44,301 bases of DNA from Anaerolineaceae bacterium (GCA_003524305.1 DQHW01000018.1:22436-66736), one strand, 5' to 3'; positions 16,670 through 26,082 are shown, counted from the stretch's first letter. The notes: a model not told the origin generated them from the sequence alone. Translations and numbers: made by a program.

Positions 16670-17623
16670 ATGGAACAACAATCTACATCAAAGACAAATA
16701 TTTTAGGCGGATTAGAATTGGGAATTGGCACCTGGGCCTGGGGAGACCGTTTGGTTTGGGGTTACGGCAACCAATATTCAGCCAATGAAGTTGAAGAGAC
16801 CTTTCATGCTGCCATTGATAATGGCATCCGTTTTTTTGATACTGCTGAAGTCTACGGACAGGGAAAATCGGAAAAATTTATCGGACAACTTTTGCCGTCA
16901 GTGAATGAAAAAGTAATGATTGCCACAAAAATTATGCCTTACCCATGGCGTCTCTCAAAGGATGCCTTGCGAAAGACCCTGGCAGCCAGTTTAAAGCGCC
17001 TGGGACTGAAAAAGGTGGATCTATACCAAATGCATTGGCCAATGCCTCCTGTGAGTGTTGAGAGCTGGATGCAACAAATGTCTGAAGTCTATGAAGAAGG
17101 GTTGATCTCGGCAATTGGAGTTTCTAATTACAACCTTGAATTAACAAAAAGGTCAATGGATGCTCTTCAGAAGAAGGGGATCCCATTGGCTTCCAACCAG
17201 GTGGAATACCATCTGCTTGAACGCCGCATTGAGAAGGATGGTCTGGTAAATTTTTGTAATGCCAACGATATTAAGGTGATTGCGTATAGTCCTCTTGCCA
17301 TGGGTATCCTGAGTGGAAAGTATACGCCTGAGAATCCGCCCAAGGGCACACGTTCGGCGCACTATAACCGTGCATTGCTTGAAGCCATTCAACCTCTGAT
17401 CAAGTTGATGAAGGGCATCGGTTTGGATCATGAAGGAAAGACTGCTTCACAAGTGGCATTAAATTGGGTCATTTGCAAAGGAGCCTTGGCCATACCTGGT
17501 GCAAAAAATATAACTCAAGTTGAACAAAATGCGGGCGCAATCGGCTGGCACTTAACCGATGAGGAAGTTCGAAAATTGGATGAATCAAGTAATGCCGTTA
17601 GCAAGATTATTTCGAGAAACTGA
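16670..17623 (+). CDS. Aldo/keto reductase
   Basis: NAD(P)H-dependent carbonyl reductase with a TIM barrel, 317 residues from the chosen start. Catalytic residues follow the family pattern: D and Y in RFFDTAEVYGQGKSE, K in MIATKIMPYPW, H in YQMHWPMPP. The cofactor segment IAYSPLAMGILSGKY and the late block ALAIPGAKNITQVEQNAGA fit the AKR group related to plant pyridoxal reductases and YajO-like enzymes. ATG 16670 is preferred over an upstream in-frame ATG at 16595 because AAGGAG lies seven bases before it, and because the longer form would overlap the candidate -10 element. An unknown gene follows after 14 bases. Substrate unknown. Confidence 0.92.
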   Translation: MEQQSTSKTNILGGLELGIGTWAWGDRLVWGYGNQYSANEVEETFHAAIDNGIRFFDTAEVYGQGKSEKFIGQLLPSVNEKVMIATKIMPYPWRLSKDALRKTLAASLKRLGLKKVDLYQMHWPMPPVSVESWMQQMSEVYEEGLISAIGVSNYNLELTKRSMDALQKKGIPLASNQVEYHLLERRIEKDGLVNFCNANDIKVIAYSPLAMGILSGKYTPENPPKGTRSAHYNRALLEAIQPLIKLMKGIGLDHEGKTASQVALNWVICKGALAIPGAKNITQVEQNAGAIGWHLTDEEVRKLDESSNAVSKIISRN

Positions 17624-17637
17624 CAAGGTAGATAATT

Positions 17638-18186
17638 ATGAGTGATGAAAAGAAAATTCAAGTTCTGCCATTTCATGCGGTTAATGAATTCATGCGTGAA
17701 GATTATCGGTTGGATGTTTTGCAAGAAGTGTTTTCTGCTTTAGACCAATGTACTCCAATGCAAAAACAGTTGATTCTTCGTATGTTTTCAAAAAATGTTA
17801 CTGTACCGGGATTTAGAAACAGCGGTTTGGCACCCCTTTCAATAAAAATTAAAAACAGTCCATCTTTATTTGAACGATCTCATGATTTTGCCGCTAACAT
17901 CATGGAATGTTGGAGCAATCTTCATCCAGAATTGAAATCCGCCATGCATACCTTGTTAATTGAGCAAGGATGGGTTTTAGAGCCCCTTGAAGCTGACCGC
18001 AGCTTATTGCCCGGTTTTCAAATTGATTGGCCAAAAACCGATCATTTTGAGTCTTTGATAAAAGCCATACAAGCGGCACATCCCGAACTTAAAGAATCTG
18101 ATGATAATATCAGTTTGATGGCAGTCTGGGTGGGCAACAAATTACCTTACAATCTGTATTCTGAGGATGAGAATAAAGCTGAATAA
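17638..18186 (+). CDS. Uncharacterised protein downstream of the aldo/keto reductase
   Basis: 182 residues, no family recognised. Soluble and mixed in character, with an acidic C-terminus (YSEDENKAE) and no signal peptide or membrane helix. Features that may help a search are the segments CTPMQKQLILRMFSKNVTVPGF and LLIEQGWVLEPLEADRSLLPGF. The spacing to the upstream reductase (14 bases) and a terminator directly after it show that the two form a short operon. No function is proposed. Confidence 0.7.
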   Translation: MSDEKKIQVLPFHAVNEFMREDYRLDVLQEVFSALDQCTPMQKQLILRMFSKNVTVPGFRNSGLAPLSIKIKNSPSLFERSHDFAANIMECWSNLHPELKSAMHTLLIEQGWVLEPLEADRSLLPGFQIDWPKTDHFESLIKAIQAAHPELKESDDNISLMAVWVGNKLPYNLYSEDENKAE

Positions 18187-18209
18187 CTTATTTTTGATTT
18201 AATAAAATT

Positions 18210-18252
18210 ATCCCCAGCCCGAGATTTTGACTCGATTGGGGATGTTTTTTTT
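18210..18252 (+). terminator. Rho-independent terminator after the reductase operon
   Basis: ATCCCCA (18210-18216) pairs with TGGGGAT (18237-18243), with an inner CGAG/CTCG stem, followed by eight T. It ends the plus-strand operon ahead of the convergent scpA. Confidence 0.85.
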
Positions 18253-18261
18253 GTGTAATTA

Positions 18262-19050
18262 CTATTCTACAAATTCAAGGTCCTGATCATCAAGCGAGGC
18301 AATATCGCCTTCAGAAATAAGGTCAATATCACCAAAAAGTGTTTCTTGAGTAGCGCCAACGATATGGCGCTTCACCAGCTCAAGCATCGCCAGAAAAGTA
18401 ACCACAATCTCCACACGATTGCTTTTTATACCGACCAATTTAGAAAAGGATAAACCGCCATCTTTTTGCAACCGATCTAAAATAACTTTTATCCTGTCAC
18501 GAATAGTGATACGAGGAAACGATACTACCTCACTAAGGGGAGGAAGGTTATTGGTGTCACGGAAGATTTCTCTGGCAACCTGCAGCAAATTTTCAAGAGT
18601 TAAATCGCTCAAATCCAGTTTGGCGGCAATCTGGGTGCGAGGAGTGGTATCAAGACGCAGATAGGTGCGCAATTTGTTAACTTCTCGCTTTTCGAGAAAA
18701 CCGGAGAGTTCCTTGAAACGTTTGTAGATAATCAACTGGCGAGCCAGGGCTTCACCCGGATCTTCTTCAAATTGGATACCCGGGAGAGTAGGTCTGGGCA
18801 ACAGTGCAGATGACTTGATTTGCACCAATCTTGCAGCGATTACCAAAAAGGCGGAAACTTCGGCAGCATTTTGTTCTTCGAGATGGTGGAGGTAATCGAG
18901 ATATTGGTCCGTTACCTGGGCAAGTGCCAACCGGGTGATATCCAATTCGGCACGTTCGATAAGCTGCAGCAACAGATCAAGAGGGCCTGAATAGACCTCG
19001 GTATTGATCTGATACGCATCAGATTGGTGACTGGCAATTTGAAAATCCAC
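18262..19050 (-). CDS. scpA: Segregation and condensation protein A (kleisin)
   Basis: Kleisin subunit that bridges the two Smc heads in the bacterial condensin. 262 residues. The N-terminal Smc-neck-binding part begins with EVYSGPLDLLLQLIERAELDI, the kleisin signature, and continues with VSAFLVIAARLVQIKSSALLP. The C-terminal winged helix (~185-262) carries VEIVVTFLAMLELVKRHIV. The start is a GTG at 19050, about twelve residues upstream of the usual family start; no other start codon lies before the core. An extended -10 element ends six bases upstream, so the mRNA is probably leaderless. The partner smc lies at 21065, but scpB is not adjacent. Confidence 0.95.
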   Translation of the reverse strand: MDFQIASHQSDAYQINTEVYSGPLDLLLQLIERAELDITRLALAQVTDQYLDYLHHLEEQNAAEVSAFLVIAARLVQIKSSALLPRPTLPGIQFEEDPGEALARQLIIYKRFKELSGFLEKREVNKLRTYLRLDTTPRTQIAAKLDLSDLTLENLLQVAREIFRDTNNLPPLSEVVSFPRITIRDRIKVILDRLQKDGGLSFSKLVGIKSNRVEIVVTFLAMLELVKRHIVGATQETLFGDIDLISEGDIASLDDQDLEFVE

Positions 19051-19056
19051 GCGGTT

Positions 19057-19065
19057 ATTATAGCA
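19057..19065 (-). promoter_or_regulatory. Extended -10 promoter of scpA (leaderless start predicted)
   Basis: On the minus strand TGCTATAAT, a perfect extended -10, ends six bases before the GTG start codon. No convincing -35 is present and no ribosome site can fit. The geometry is the same as at fmt (TGCTAAAAT, six bases, start). Confidence 0.6.
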
Positions 19066-19111
19066 GAATCAACATGGCAGTCTGCATTTTTTAGGATTTT
19101 TCATGTAGCGC

Positions 19112-19117
19112 TATAAT
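19112..19117 (+). promoter_or_regulatory. Candidate -10 element of the threonine synthase gene
   Basis: A perfect TATAAT lies 21 bases before the ATG at 19139, back to back with the scpA promoter. No clear -35 box is visible. Confidence 0.4.
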
Positions 19118-19138
19118 TGATTTTACAAATCTAGATAG

Positions 19139-20251
19139 ATGATCGGATTCATTATGGCGATAATTGCATGCACATCATGCCACAAAATTTATCCTAACGA
19201 CCGAGTTCCTTTTCAATGTGAGTGCGGCGGTTCATATGATTATGCAGAATTCCCTGATTATTCTGAGAATTTGATTGATAATACAAAATCTGGAATGATG
19301 AAATATGCAAGACTTTTCAATCTGGAAGAAGAATCTGGGTGGGTCTCGCTTGGAGAAGGCAATACTCCTTTGCTGTCAACTTCTATAGATGGAGTTGAAG
19401 TTTTTTGTAAAATGGAAAGCCACAATCCCACGGGGTCATATAAAGACCGCGGATCAGCGGTTTTGGTAAATTTTCTGAAATCTCGTGGGGTAACATTCGC
19501 GGTCGAAGACTCATCTGGTAATGCCGGTGCTTCGTTTGCTGGTTACTGTGCCAGGGCCGGGATAAAAGCGCGGGTCTACGTACCTGAATCGGCTTCGGGT
19601 CCAAAACGGATGCAAATCGAGCGTTATGGCGCTGAATTAATCCGTGTGCCAGGTCCGCGGAGTGAGGCCGCAAAAGCCGTAATGGAAGCTGCAAATTCAG
19701 GTGCTGTTTATGCCAGTCATGCCTGGATGCCTTTTGGGCTTACCGGAATTGCAAGCATTGCATATGAGATCGTCGAACAGCTTGGGCAGGTTCCTGGTAC
19801 CTTGGTTGCACCAGTGGGTCATGGCGGACTTCTTTTTGGCATAATGCGTGGTTTTGAAAGCATGAGAAAGGCTGGCCGTATTCCGAATGAGCCTTTTTAT
19901 CTGGGAGTGCAATCCAGCGGCTGCAGCCCAATGGTTTTCGCGTATTCAAATAACACCACGCAAATATCCGAAGTGCTTTTAAGCGACACAGCAGCAGAAG
20001 GCGTAAAGGTTTCTCAACCAGCCAGAGGGAGTGCAATTTTAGAAAGAATGAAATCTGGAAAAGGCAGGATGGTTTCTATCGACGAAAGCAATCTGTTGGA
20101 TTCATGGCGGGCATCCGCCAGACAAGGGTTTTACATGGAGCCAACGTCAGCTTTGGTTTGGGCAGCCATCAAACAAAACGTGAAAGATTTTAAGACTCCT
20201 GTGGTTGCGATAATAACTGGTTCAGGGTATAAATCAACTATCCTATCATAA
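19139..20251 (+). CDS. thrC: Threonine synthase (PLP fold-type II)
   Basis: Converts O-phosphohomoserine to threonine. 370 residues. A short zinc-ribbon-like N-terminus (CTSC, then CECG) is typical of the archaeal/Thermus-type enzyme. It is followed by LGEGNTPLL, the PLP lysine in NPTGSYKDRGS, the substrate loop SSGNAGASFAGY and the phosphate-binding segment GHGGLLFG. The ending AIITGSGYKST is typical. The ATG at 19154 (five residues later) is an equally good start, as neither has a strong ribosome site. Cysteate synthase and other threonine-synthase-like enzymes share this layout, so the substrate is likely but not certain. Confidence 0.87.
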   Translation: MIGFIMAIIACTSCHKIYPNDRVPFQCECGGSYDYAEFPDYSENLIDNTKSGMMKYARLFNLEEESGWVSLGEGNTPLLSTSIDGVEVFCKMESHNPTGSYKDRGSAVLVNFLKSRGVTFAVEDSSGNAGASFAGYCARAGIKARVYVPESASGPKRMQIERYGAELIRVPGPRSEAAKAVMEAANSGAVYASHAWMPFGLTGIASIAYEIVEQLGQVPGTLVAPVGHGGLLFGIMRGFESMRKAGRIPNEPFYLGVQSSGCSPMVFAYSNNTTQISEVLLSDTAAEGVKVSQPARGSAILERMKSGKGRMVSIDESNLLDSWRASARQGFYMEPTSALVWAAIKQNVKDFKTPVVAIITGSGYKSTILS

Positions 20252-20318
20252 TGGAATAATGTGAACGCGAACTACTCTTATAGGGTGGTTGGCGCTCTCC
20301 TTCTTCCGGGAGTTATCA

Positions 20319-21065
20319 TTGAATCTTCCAAATTCCAACTCGGTTTCTGAAACACCGCAAGAATTTGCAGCCAGAGTATTATCTGGATTCGGAAACCTGT
20401 TACTTCTCAGTCGAGCACTAACCCATCGGTCTTATTTAAACGAGCACTCAGAAGCCCTCGAAGATAATGAGCGACTTGAATTTCTTGGCGATGCAGTGCT
20501 GGACTTTGTGGTAGGCGCCTGGTTGTACAACCGTTATCCAGAGATGCCTGAAGGCGATCTTACACGCATGCGCTCGGCACTGGTTCATACCGCCCAATTA
20601 GCTGATTTTGCCCGTATGATTGATTTGGGAAAAGCCATGCGGTTGGGACGAGGTGAGCTTCAGGCTGGCGGTAATGACCGGTCAGGTTTATTGTGCGATA
20701 CCTTTGAAGCTGTGATTGGGGCCATTTATCTTGAACAAGGCATTGACGGGGTTATGAAATTTATCGGTCCAATGCTTATTACGGCATCAGAAGATATTCT
20801 TGAAAATCATAAAGACGAAGATCCAAAAAGCAAACTTCAAGAATGGGCACAGGGTAAGGGATACCAAGCACCACAATATATGACAAGAAATGCCTCTGGC
20901 CCTGATCATTCCAAGCTATTTGAAGTTGATGTCATCATCAATGGCAAGGTCAATGGCGGCGGAATTGGTTATAGCAAACAAGCAGCCACAAAACAGGCTG
21001 CGATTAACGCCCTTGAAAGATTAGGTTTATCTGAACATATTCCCAATAAAACGGATAAGAATTAA
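20319..21065 (+). CDS. rnc: Ribonuclease III
   Basis: Cuts double-stranded RNA in rRNA and mRNA processing. 248 residues from the chosen start. The catalytic domain has NERLEFLGDAVLDFVVG and CDTFEAVIGAIYLEQG, which supply the conserved acidic metal ligands. The C-terminal double-stranded RNA-binding domain begins at DPKSKLQEWAQGKGY and ends with KQAAINALERLG. The TTG at 20319 is preferred over an in-frame TTG at 20289 because CGGGAG lies six to seven bases upstream of it. The stop overlaps the smc start by one base (TAATG), a conserved rnc-smc pairing in many bacteria. Confidence 0.95.
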   Translation: MNLPNSNSVSETPQEFAARVLSGFGNLLLLSRALTHRSYLNEHSEALEDNERLEFLGDAVLDFVVGAWLYNRYPEMPEGDLTRMRSALVHTAQLADFARMIDLGKAMRLGRGELQAGGNDRSGLLCDTFEAVIGAIYLEQGIDGVMKFIGPMLITASEDILENHKDEDPKSKLQEWAQGKGYQAPQYMTRNASGPDHSKLFEVDVIINGKVNGGGIGYSKQAATKQAAINALERLGLSEHIPNKTDKN

Positions 21066-24000
21066 TGAAGCCGCGTTTAAAAGCTCTTGAACTTCATGGT
21101 TACAAAACTTTCGCCAGCCGGGTTGTCTTTGAATTTCCGGGTAATATTACTGCCATTGTTGGGCCGAACGGATCGGGAAAATCAAACATATCGGATTCAC
21201 TTCGTTGGGTATTGGGCGAACAATCCTATACACTTTTGCGCGGAAAGAGGACAGAAGATATGATCTTTGCGGGGTCAGACCAGCGGCCCCGTGCAGGTAT
21301 GGCATCAGCTTCCATTACTTTTGACAATGAAGATGGCTGGCTGCCCATTGATTATTCTGAAGTATCTGTTGCCCGGCGGGCAACCCGTGACGGGGATAAT
21401 GAATATCTGTTAAATAAACAGCGCGTCCGCTTGAAAGATGTTTCTGAGCTTTTGGCTCAATCTGGTCTGGCTGAACGAACTTATACCATCATTGGTCAAG
21501 GTTTGGTTGACGCAGCGCTATCATTGCGACCTGAAGAGCGCCGAAAATTCTTTGAAGAAGCAGCCGGGATTGGCTTATTCCGATCGAGGCGTGAAGAATC
21601 TCTAACCCGTTTGGATTCAACTCGGCGCAATCTTGAACGTGTTCAAGACATACTCTCTGAACTCGATCCCCGTTTACGCAGTCTTGAACGCCAGGCAAAA
21701 CGCGCCGAAGAATTCGATCATGTTCAAGCTGATCTGCATGTGCTGCTGAGAGACTGGTACGGCTACCATTGGCAGAATACCCAAAAAGATTTGGTGCGCT
21801 CGAAAGAAATTTTACGCAACCATGAAGAAAAAGTTAAATCAGCGCGCCAAAAGCGGTTGGATATCGACACCAATGTTCAAACAGCACGTACCAGGTTAAT
21901 GCAATTGCGTGAAGAACTAAACCTGTGGCACTCCGAGTCTGCTGGAATCCATTCTGGACGTGAAAAGATCAGCCGCGACTTGGCAGTTTTGGATGAACGT
22001 TTTCGTTCGCTGCGAGACCAGGAAGTTAGCTATAAGAACGATCTCAATAAAAACGAAGAACAATCAGTGGTTCAAAAAGAGAAACTTGATTCTCTGATTG
22101 AAGAAAAAACAAGGCTTCAAAACGACTTGCTGGAAGCTCAAGAACAATTGAAAATCGCGCAATCTCAATTGGATTCGAGGCAGCAAGATCGCGAGAAGAT
22201 TGAAGAGCAACTCAGACAGGCTCGCAGGCTTTTGTCTGAATCAGAGTCAAAACAAGTGCAACTAAAAGCTCATCAACGCGAGCTTACCAGCCGTATGGAA
22301 TCACAAGCCAATACTCAGCAAACTTTAAATACCAATATAAAAAACAGTGCTACTGCTCTGGCTGAAGTATTAAAACATAAAGAAGACGCCCAAAAGAAAC
22401 TTGAAGTTGCACAATTAGCTTACGAAGAATTGCAGGCGTCTTCGGCAAAGCATATTGAGGAATTAAGTAAGAAAGAGGAAGCAGAGAAACAATACTTTCA
22501 GGAACTCAACCGTCTGGAAGCAGAACATTCGCGTTTAAAAACACAGTTGGATGTTTTGGACCAGGCCGAGAATGCGCTAACAGGGTTGGCCGAAGGTGCA
22601 AAGAATCTAATCCAGGCTGCAAAATCGGGCAAGCTAAAAGGTCAGTTTAGAGCGATCAGTTCTTTGCTTGAAGTTCCGGCGGAGCTCGAAATTGCGATCG
22701 GTTCTGTGCTGGGAGACCAGTTGGACGCCATTTTGTTGGATGCAACAACAGACCCGGACGAAGCGCTTGATTATCTTGATTTAGATACCAACGGACGGGC
22801 AATCCTGGTTCCATCAGCCTGGGCAAGGTCAATCGAAAAGCTAAAAGAGATCAAGGACCAAGATGTGATAGGGGTTGCATCCGATCTTGTTGGTGGAAGT
22901 AAAGACCTCAAACCGATGCTTTCGGTTTTACTCGGACATGTACTGGTGGTTAAGAATCGTCTTGCTGCAAAACGTTTGCTGGAATCCATTCCGCAATCAG
23001 GCCGAATCGTAACGCTCAAAGGAGAAGTTTTCCTCGGTTCCGGTGTGATCATCGCAGGTAAAGATAAACGTGCCAGCCTGGTGGGGCGTCCGCGCCAACG
23101 ACGCGAGTTGATGGATAGAATCGAAAATGTGGAAAGTGCTCTGGATGAGCATGAAAGCACATATGGCAAGTTAAAAGAAGCCATCCAAAACCTGCGGGTG
23201 ATCCGTCAAAAAGAGGAACAAAGCTTGCGAAATTCACGCCAGGAAGGCGAGGCGTATGAACGAGCTTATCAAGCAGCAGCCAGAGCGTTTGACCAACAAA
23301 ATCAGAAAAATGAGTGGCAGCAATCTCAGTTGGTTACAATCGATGCAGAAATGCAGAAGACTACCCAAGAACTTGCTGAAATCGAAAAACAGATCAATGC
23401 TGGCACCGAAAAGATTAACGAACAGAATAATATTATCCGCGAAGTCAACCAGCAACTGAGGGGTGTCTCACTTGAAGAGTTTCAGGCTCAAGTAGCGCAC
23501 TGGAACACTTCTGTCGCAGTGGTTACACGAGGCGTGACTGATGCCGAAAGACGGCAAACAGAATATTTGTTAACATTCAAACAAAACCAATCGAGTGTTG
23601 AAAATATCAACTTAAGGTTAGGTTTTGTTGTAAGCCAATTATCCGAATCTGAAAAACAGAAAATAGAACTTCAAAAACAAGAACTTGAACTTAACGATGC
23701 AATAGCCAAATTACAGGTGAAGATTGATCCATCTGAAAAGGAATTATCAGAGGTTGAAACTCATTATTCCAAACTGCAGGATGATTATACGTTTGCGCAA
23801 CAAGCAGAGACAAATGCTGAACGTAATAGCACACAGTCACAACTTGAAGTTGCCCGAATTATTGAGAGTTTGGAAAACCTGCGACGAAAAATAGAAGAAG
23901 ATTTTGGCCTCGTCCAGTTGGAATACAATGAGGATGTAACTGGTCCTACTCCTCTGCCGCTTGAAGGTGTCAACCAACTTAACAATTTAAACGAGATTCC

Positions 24001-24667
24001 ACAGGGTTTGGAAGAATCAATCAATCGCCAGCGAGCTTTGATGCGCCGCATGGGGGCTATCAACCCGGACGCTAAATTGGAATACACCGAAGTCAAGGAA
24101 CGTTTTGAATACCTGACAACCCAAATGGCTGACCTTAGAAAAGCCGATGAAGATTTACGCCAGATTATCAGTGAACTAGATGACCTTATGAGAACAGAAT
24201 TCAGAAAAACGTTCAATGCCGTTGCCGCTGAATTCAAGGTAATGTTTACACGTTTGTTTGGCGGCGGATCCGCGCGTTTGATACTCACTGATGATGAAAA
24301 TCCCACAGAAACAGGCATCGATATTGAAGCTAAACTTCCCGGCCGAAGAGAACAAGGGCTTTCACTGCTCTCAGGTGGTGAAAGGTCACTTACAGCAGTA
24401 GCACTGATCTTTTCATTGCTGAAGGTATCACCAACCCCCTTCTGTGTGATGGATGAAGTGGATGCGGCACTTGATGAGGCTAATGTCGGACGATTTACCG
24501 AGCTATTAAAAGAGTTGAGCCAAGATATTCAATTTATTCTCATAACTCACAATAGAAATACAGTGCAGGTGGCTGATGTCATTTATGGTGTCACCATGGG
24601 GCGTGATTCAGCCAGCCAGGTGATTAGTTTGCGGCTGGATGAGATCAGCGAGGATATGGTCAAATAA
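21065..24667 (+). CDS. smc: Chromosome partition protein Smc
   Basis: Condensin ATPase of 1200 residues. The N-terminal head carries Walker A (GPNGSGKSNISDSLRW), followed by coiled coil (~170-500), the hinge (~505-680, with LKGQFRAISSLLEVPAELE), the returning coiled coil (~690-1020) and the C-terminal head with the signature LSGGERSLTAVALIF and Walker B FCVMDEVDAALDEANV. It acts with the ScpA encoded on the opposite strand just upstream. Translation is coupled to rnc by a one-base overlap. Strong bidirectional termination follows immediately. Confidence 0.98.
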   Translation: MKPRLKALELHGYKTFASRVVFEFPGNITAIVGPNGSGKSNISDSLRWVLGEQSYTLLRGKRTEDMIFAGSDQRPRAGMASASITFDNEDGWLPIDYSEVSVARRATRDGDNEYLLNKQRVRLKDVSELLAQSGLAERTYTIIGQGLVDAALSLRPEERRKFFEEAAGIGLFRSRREESLTRLDSTRRNLERVQDILSELDPRLRSLERQAKRAEEFDHVQADLHVLLRDWYGYHWQNTQKDLVRSKEILRNHEEKVKSARQKRLDIDTNVQTARTRLMQLREELNLWHSESAGIHSGREKISRDLAVLDERFRSLRDQEVSYKNDLNKNEEQSVVQKEKLDSLIEEKTRLQNDLLEAQEQLKIAQSQLDSRQQDREKIEEQLRQARRLLSESESKQVQLKAHQRELTSRMESQANTQQTLNTNIKNSATALAEVLKHKEDAQKKLEVAQLAYEELQASSAKHIEELSKKEEAEKQYFQELNRLEAEHSRLKTQLDVLDQAENALTGLAEGAKNLIQAAKSGKLKGQFRAISSLLEVPAELEIAIGSVLGDQLDAILLDATTDPDEALDYLDLDTNGRAILVPSAWARSIEKLKEIKDQDVIGVASDLVGGSKDLKPMLSVLLGHVLVVKNRLAAKRLLESIPQSGRIVTLKGEVFLGSGVIIAGKDKRASLVGRPRQRRELMDRIENVESALDEHESTYGKLKEAIQNLRVIRQKEEQSLRNSRQEGEAYERAYQAAARAFDQQNQKNEWQQSQLVTIDAEMQKTTQELAEIEKQINAGTEKINEQNNIIREVNQQLRGVSLEEFQAQVAHWNTSVAVVTRGVTDAERRQTEYLLTFKQNQSSVENINLRLGFVVSQLSESEKQKIELQKQELELNDAIAKLQVKIDPSEKELSEVETHYSKLQDDYTFAQQAETNAERNSTQSQLEVARIIESLENLRRKIEEDFGLVQLEYNEDVTGPTPLPLEGVNQLNNLNEIPQGLEESINRQRALMRRMGAINPDAKLEYTEVKERFEYLTTQMADLRKADEDLRQIISELDDLMRTEFRKTFNAVAAEFKVMFTRLFGGGSARLILTDDENPTETGIDIEAKLPGRREQGLSLLSGGERSLTAVALIFSLLKVSPTPFCVMDEVDAALDEANVGRFTELLKELSQDIQFILITHNRNTVQVADVIYGVTMGRDSASQVISLRLDEISEDMVK

Positions 24668-24671
24668 TGAA

Positions 24672-24705
24672 AAAGCTCCGGTTATCGATACCGGAGCTTT
24701 TTTTT
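24672..24705. terminator. Bidirectional terminator between smc and the parvulin gene
   Basis: AAAGCTCCGG (24672-24681) and CCGGAGCTTT (24691-24700) form a perfect 10-bp stem with a nine-base loop, followed by T to 24705. A-runs on the other side let it work for the convergent minus-strand gene as well. Confidence 0.9.
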
Positions 24706-24717
24706 AAAGAAAAAGTA

Positions 24718-26061
24718 TTATTGTGCGGCCGTGCGAATTTCAGTCGGGATGGTAGGGTCACTGGGTACAACTGAAGCCCAAACATCATTTTTGGTAATGG
24801 TTGCTGAGGTTTTGAGTTCATCAATGTAATTTTGATAAACGGTGCTCTTTGCGGATGATAATTCATCTGCACTGAGCTGTCGATTTTCATGACCTAAAAC
24901 CTGGATGATGTGGTAGCCAAAGCTGGTTTTCACAGGTTGACTGAGCTCTCCAATTTCAAGCGACCAAATGGCTGAATCGAATTCTGTTACCATCTGTCCT
25001 TGATAAATCCATCCCAAATCGCCGCCATTTGTATTGTTGGAGGTATCGCTGGATAACTCTGCAGCCAGGGCGGCAAAATCTTCACCAGCGTTGAGGCGAT
25101 CGAGAACAGCTTTTGCTTCATCTTCTGTGGCAACGAGGATGTGCCTTGCCCAAACCATATCCTGTTCGGTGGCGATATCCTGGGTTACATATTCATAAAG
25201 TTTTTGGCTGTAGATAATGTTGCGAACATATTCTCTGAAATCAGCATCACCGAATTTTGTGGCAGCATCAAGACCTGCAACCATTGTAGAATAGAGATTG
25301 TCATATCCTTCTTTGGTATAGGGTGTGGCTGTTGGAGGAATAGGTGTTGCTGTAGCTTCGACCGTAGGTGTAACTGTTGGAATGACTTCTGTTGCAGTTG
25401 CAGCAACTGCATCCGTTGGCATCAAAGTAAGGTCGGGCGTGGCTGTTATGCCTTCGGGGGTTGCGGTGGGAGGATCCGTGGGCATAATTGTGGGTGTGGT
25501 AATCAATGCCAACTGTTGCGCGGAAAGAGTGGAAGTTGGTCGGTACTCTTCGGTTGGTGCAACGGTAGGAGTGCCATTAGGATAATATCCAAAATTTTCC
25601 TGGATTTCTTTGTCAATTTCTTCATCAGAAACTGTGAATCCAAGTTCTTGCGCTTTCTGCACGATCAGTTTTTCAGCAATCATATTATCAAGAACTGTGC
25701 TGCCAAAACTGATGTAATTATCCAACTGGTTTTGAATTTGCAACATATATGATTGCAGAAATTGGGCAAAACCTGATGAGTAATAATTCTGGTAAGTTTG
25801 AGAAAGATTTTGACGTTCGTACCGAACCCGTTTTTGAAATTGTTCGACGGTGATTTTGTCGTCATTGACTTTGGCAACGGTTTTTCCTGCCAGGAGCACA
25901 GTCTTCGATAATGCACCGTAGGCGATCAGCAAAATCACAACGGCCAAAATGGAAATGACGCTGATCAAGATGACTTTTCGTTGTTTTTGTTCTTTTTCCT
26001 GACGGGCAATGTGTTTCTTGGTTACAATTTTATGTTCCGATTCATTCTTTTCATTTGCCAT
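24718..26061 (-). CDS. Membrane-anchored parvulin-type peptidyl-prolyl isomerase (PrsA/SurA-like)
   Basis: Folds exported proteins on the outer face of the membrane. 447 residues: a basic N-terminus, one membrane anchor (~28-50), a SurA-N-like helical region (~60-160), a threonine/proline-rich spacer (~165-270) and a rotamase domain (~300-400). The rotamase motifs are WARHILVATEDEAKAVL, GGDLGWIYQGQMV and VKTSFGYHIIQVL. The spacer repeats short Thr-Pro units (for example TPTVEATATPIPPTATP) and sits inside the helical chaperone part, which is unusual in length. The start has GAGG nearby. It lies downstream of rpsR on the same strand, after a hairpin that may separate them. Confidence 0.92.
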   Translation of the reverse strand: MANEKNESEHKIVTKKHIARQEKEQKQRKVILISVISILAVVILLIAYGALSKTVLLAGKTVAKVNDDKITVEQFQKRVRYERQNLSQTYQNYYSSGFAQFLQSYMLQIQNQLDNYISFGSTVLDNMIAEKLIVQKAQELGFTVSDEEIDKEIQENFGYYPNGTPTVAPTEEYRPTSTLSAQQLALITTPTIMPTDPPTATPEGITATPDLTLMPTDAVAATATEVIPTVTPTVEATATPIPPTATPYTKEGYDNLYSTMVAGLDAATKFGDADFREYVRNIIYSQKLYEYVTQDIATEQDMVWARHILVATEDEAKAVLDRLNAGEDFAALAAELSSDTSNNTNGGDLGWIYQGQMVTEFDSAIWSLEIGELSQPVKTSFGYHIIQVLGHENRQLSADELSSAKSTVYQNYIDELKTSATITKNDVWASVVPSDPTIPTEIRTAAQ

Positions 26062-26082
26062 AGTAATCCTCGGTTATTTGAC

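Noticed and set aside
23785..24318. 177-residue Ser/Arg-rich open frame on the minus strand
   Set aside because: Antisense of the Smc coiled coil and head; no ribosome site and composition typical of shadows.
25141..25752. 203-residue Cys/Gly-rich open frame on the plus strand
   Set aside because: It is the antisense of the Thr-Pro repeat spacer of the parvulin gene; the composition is a by-product of the repeat.
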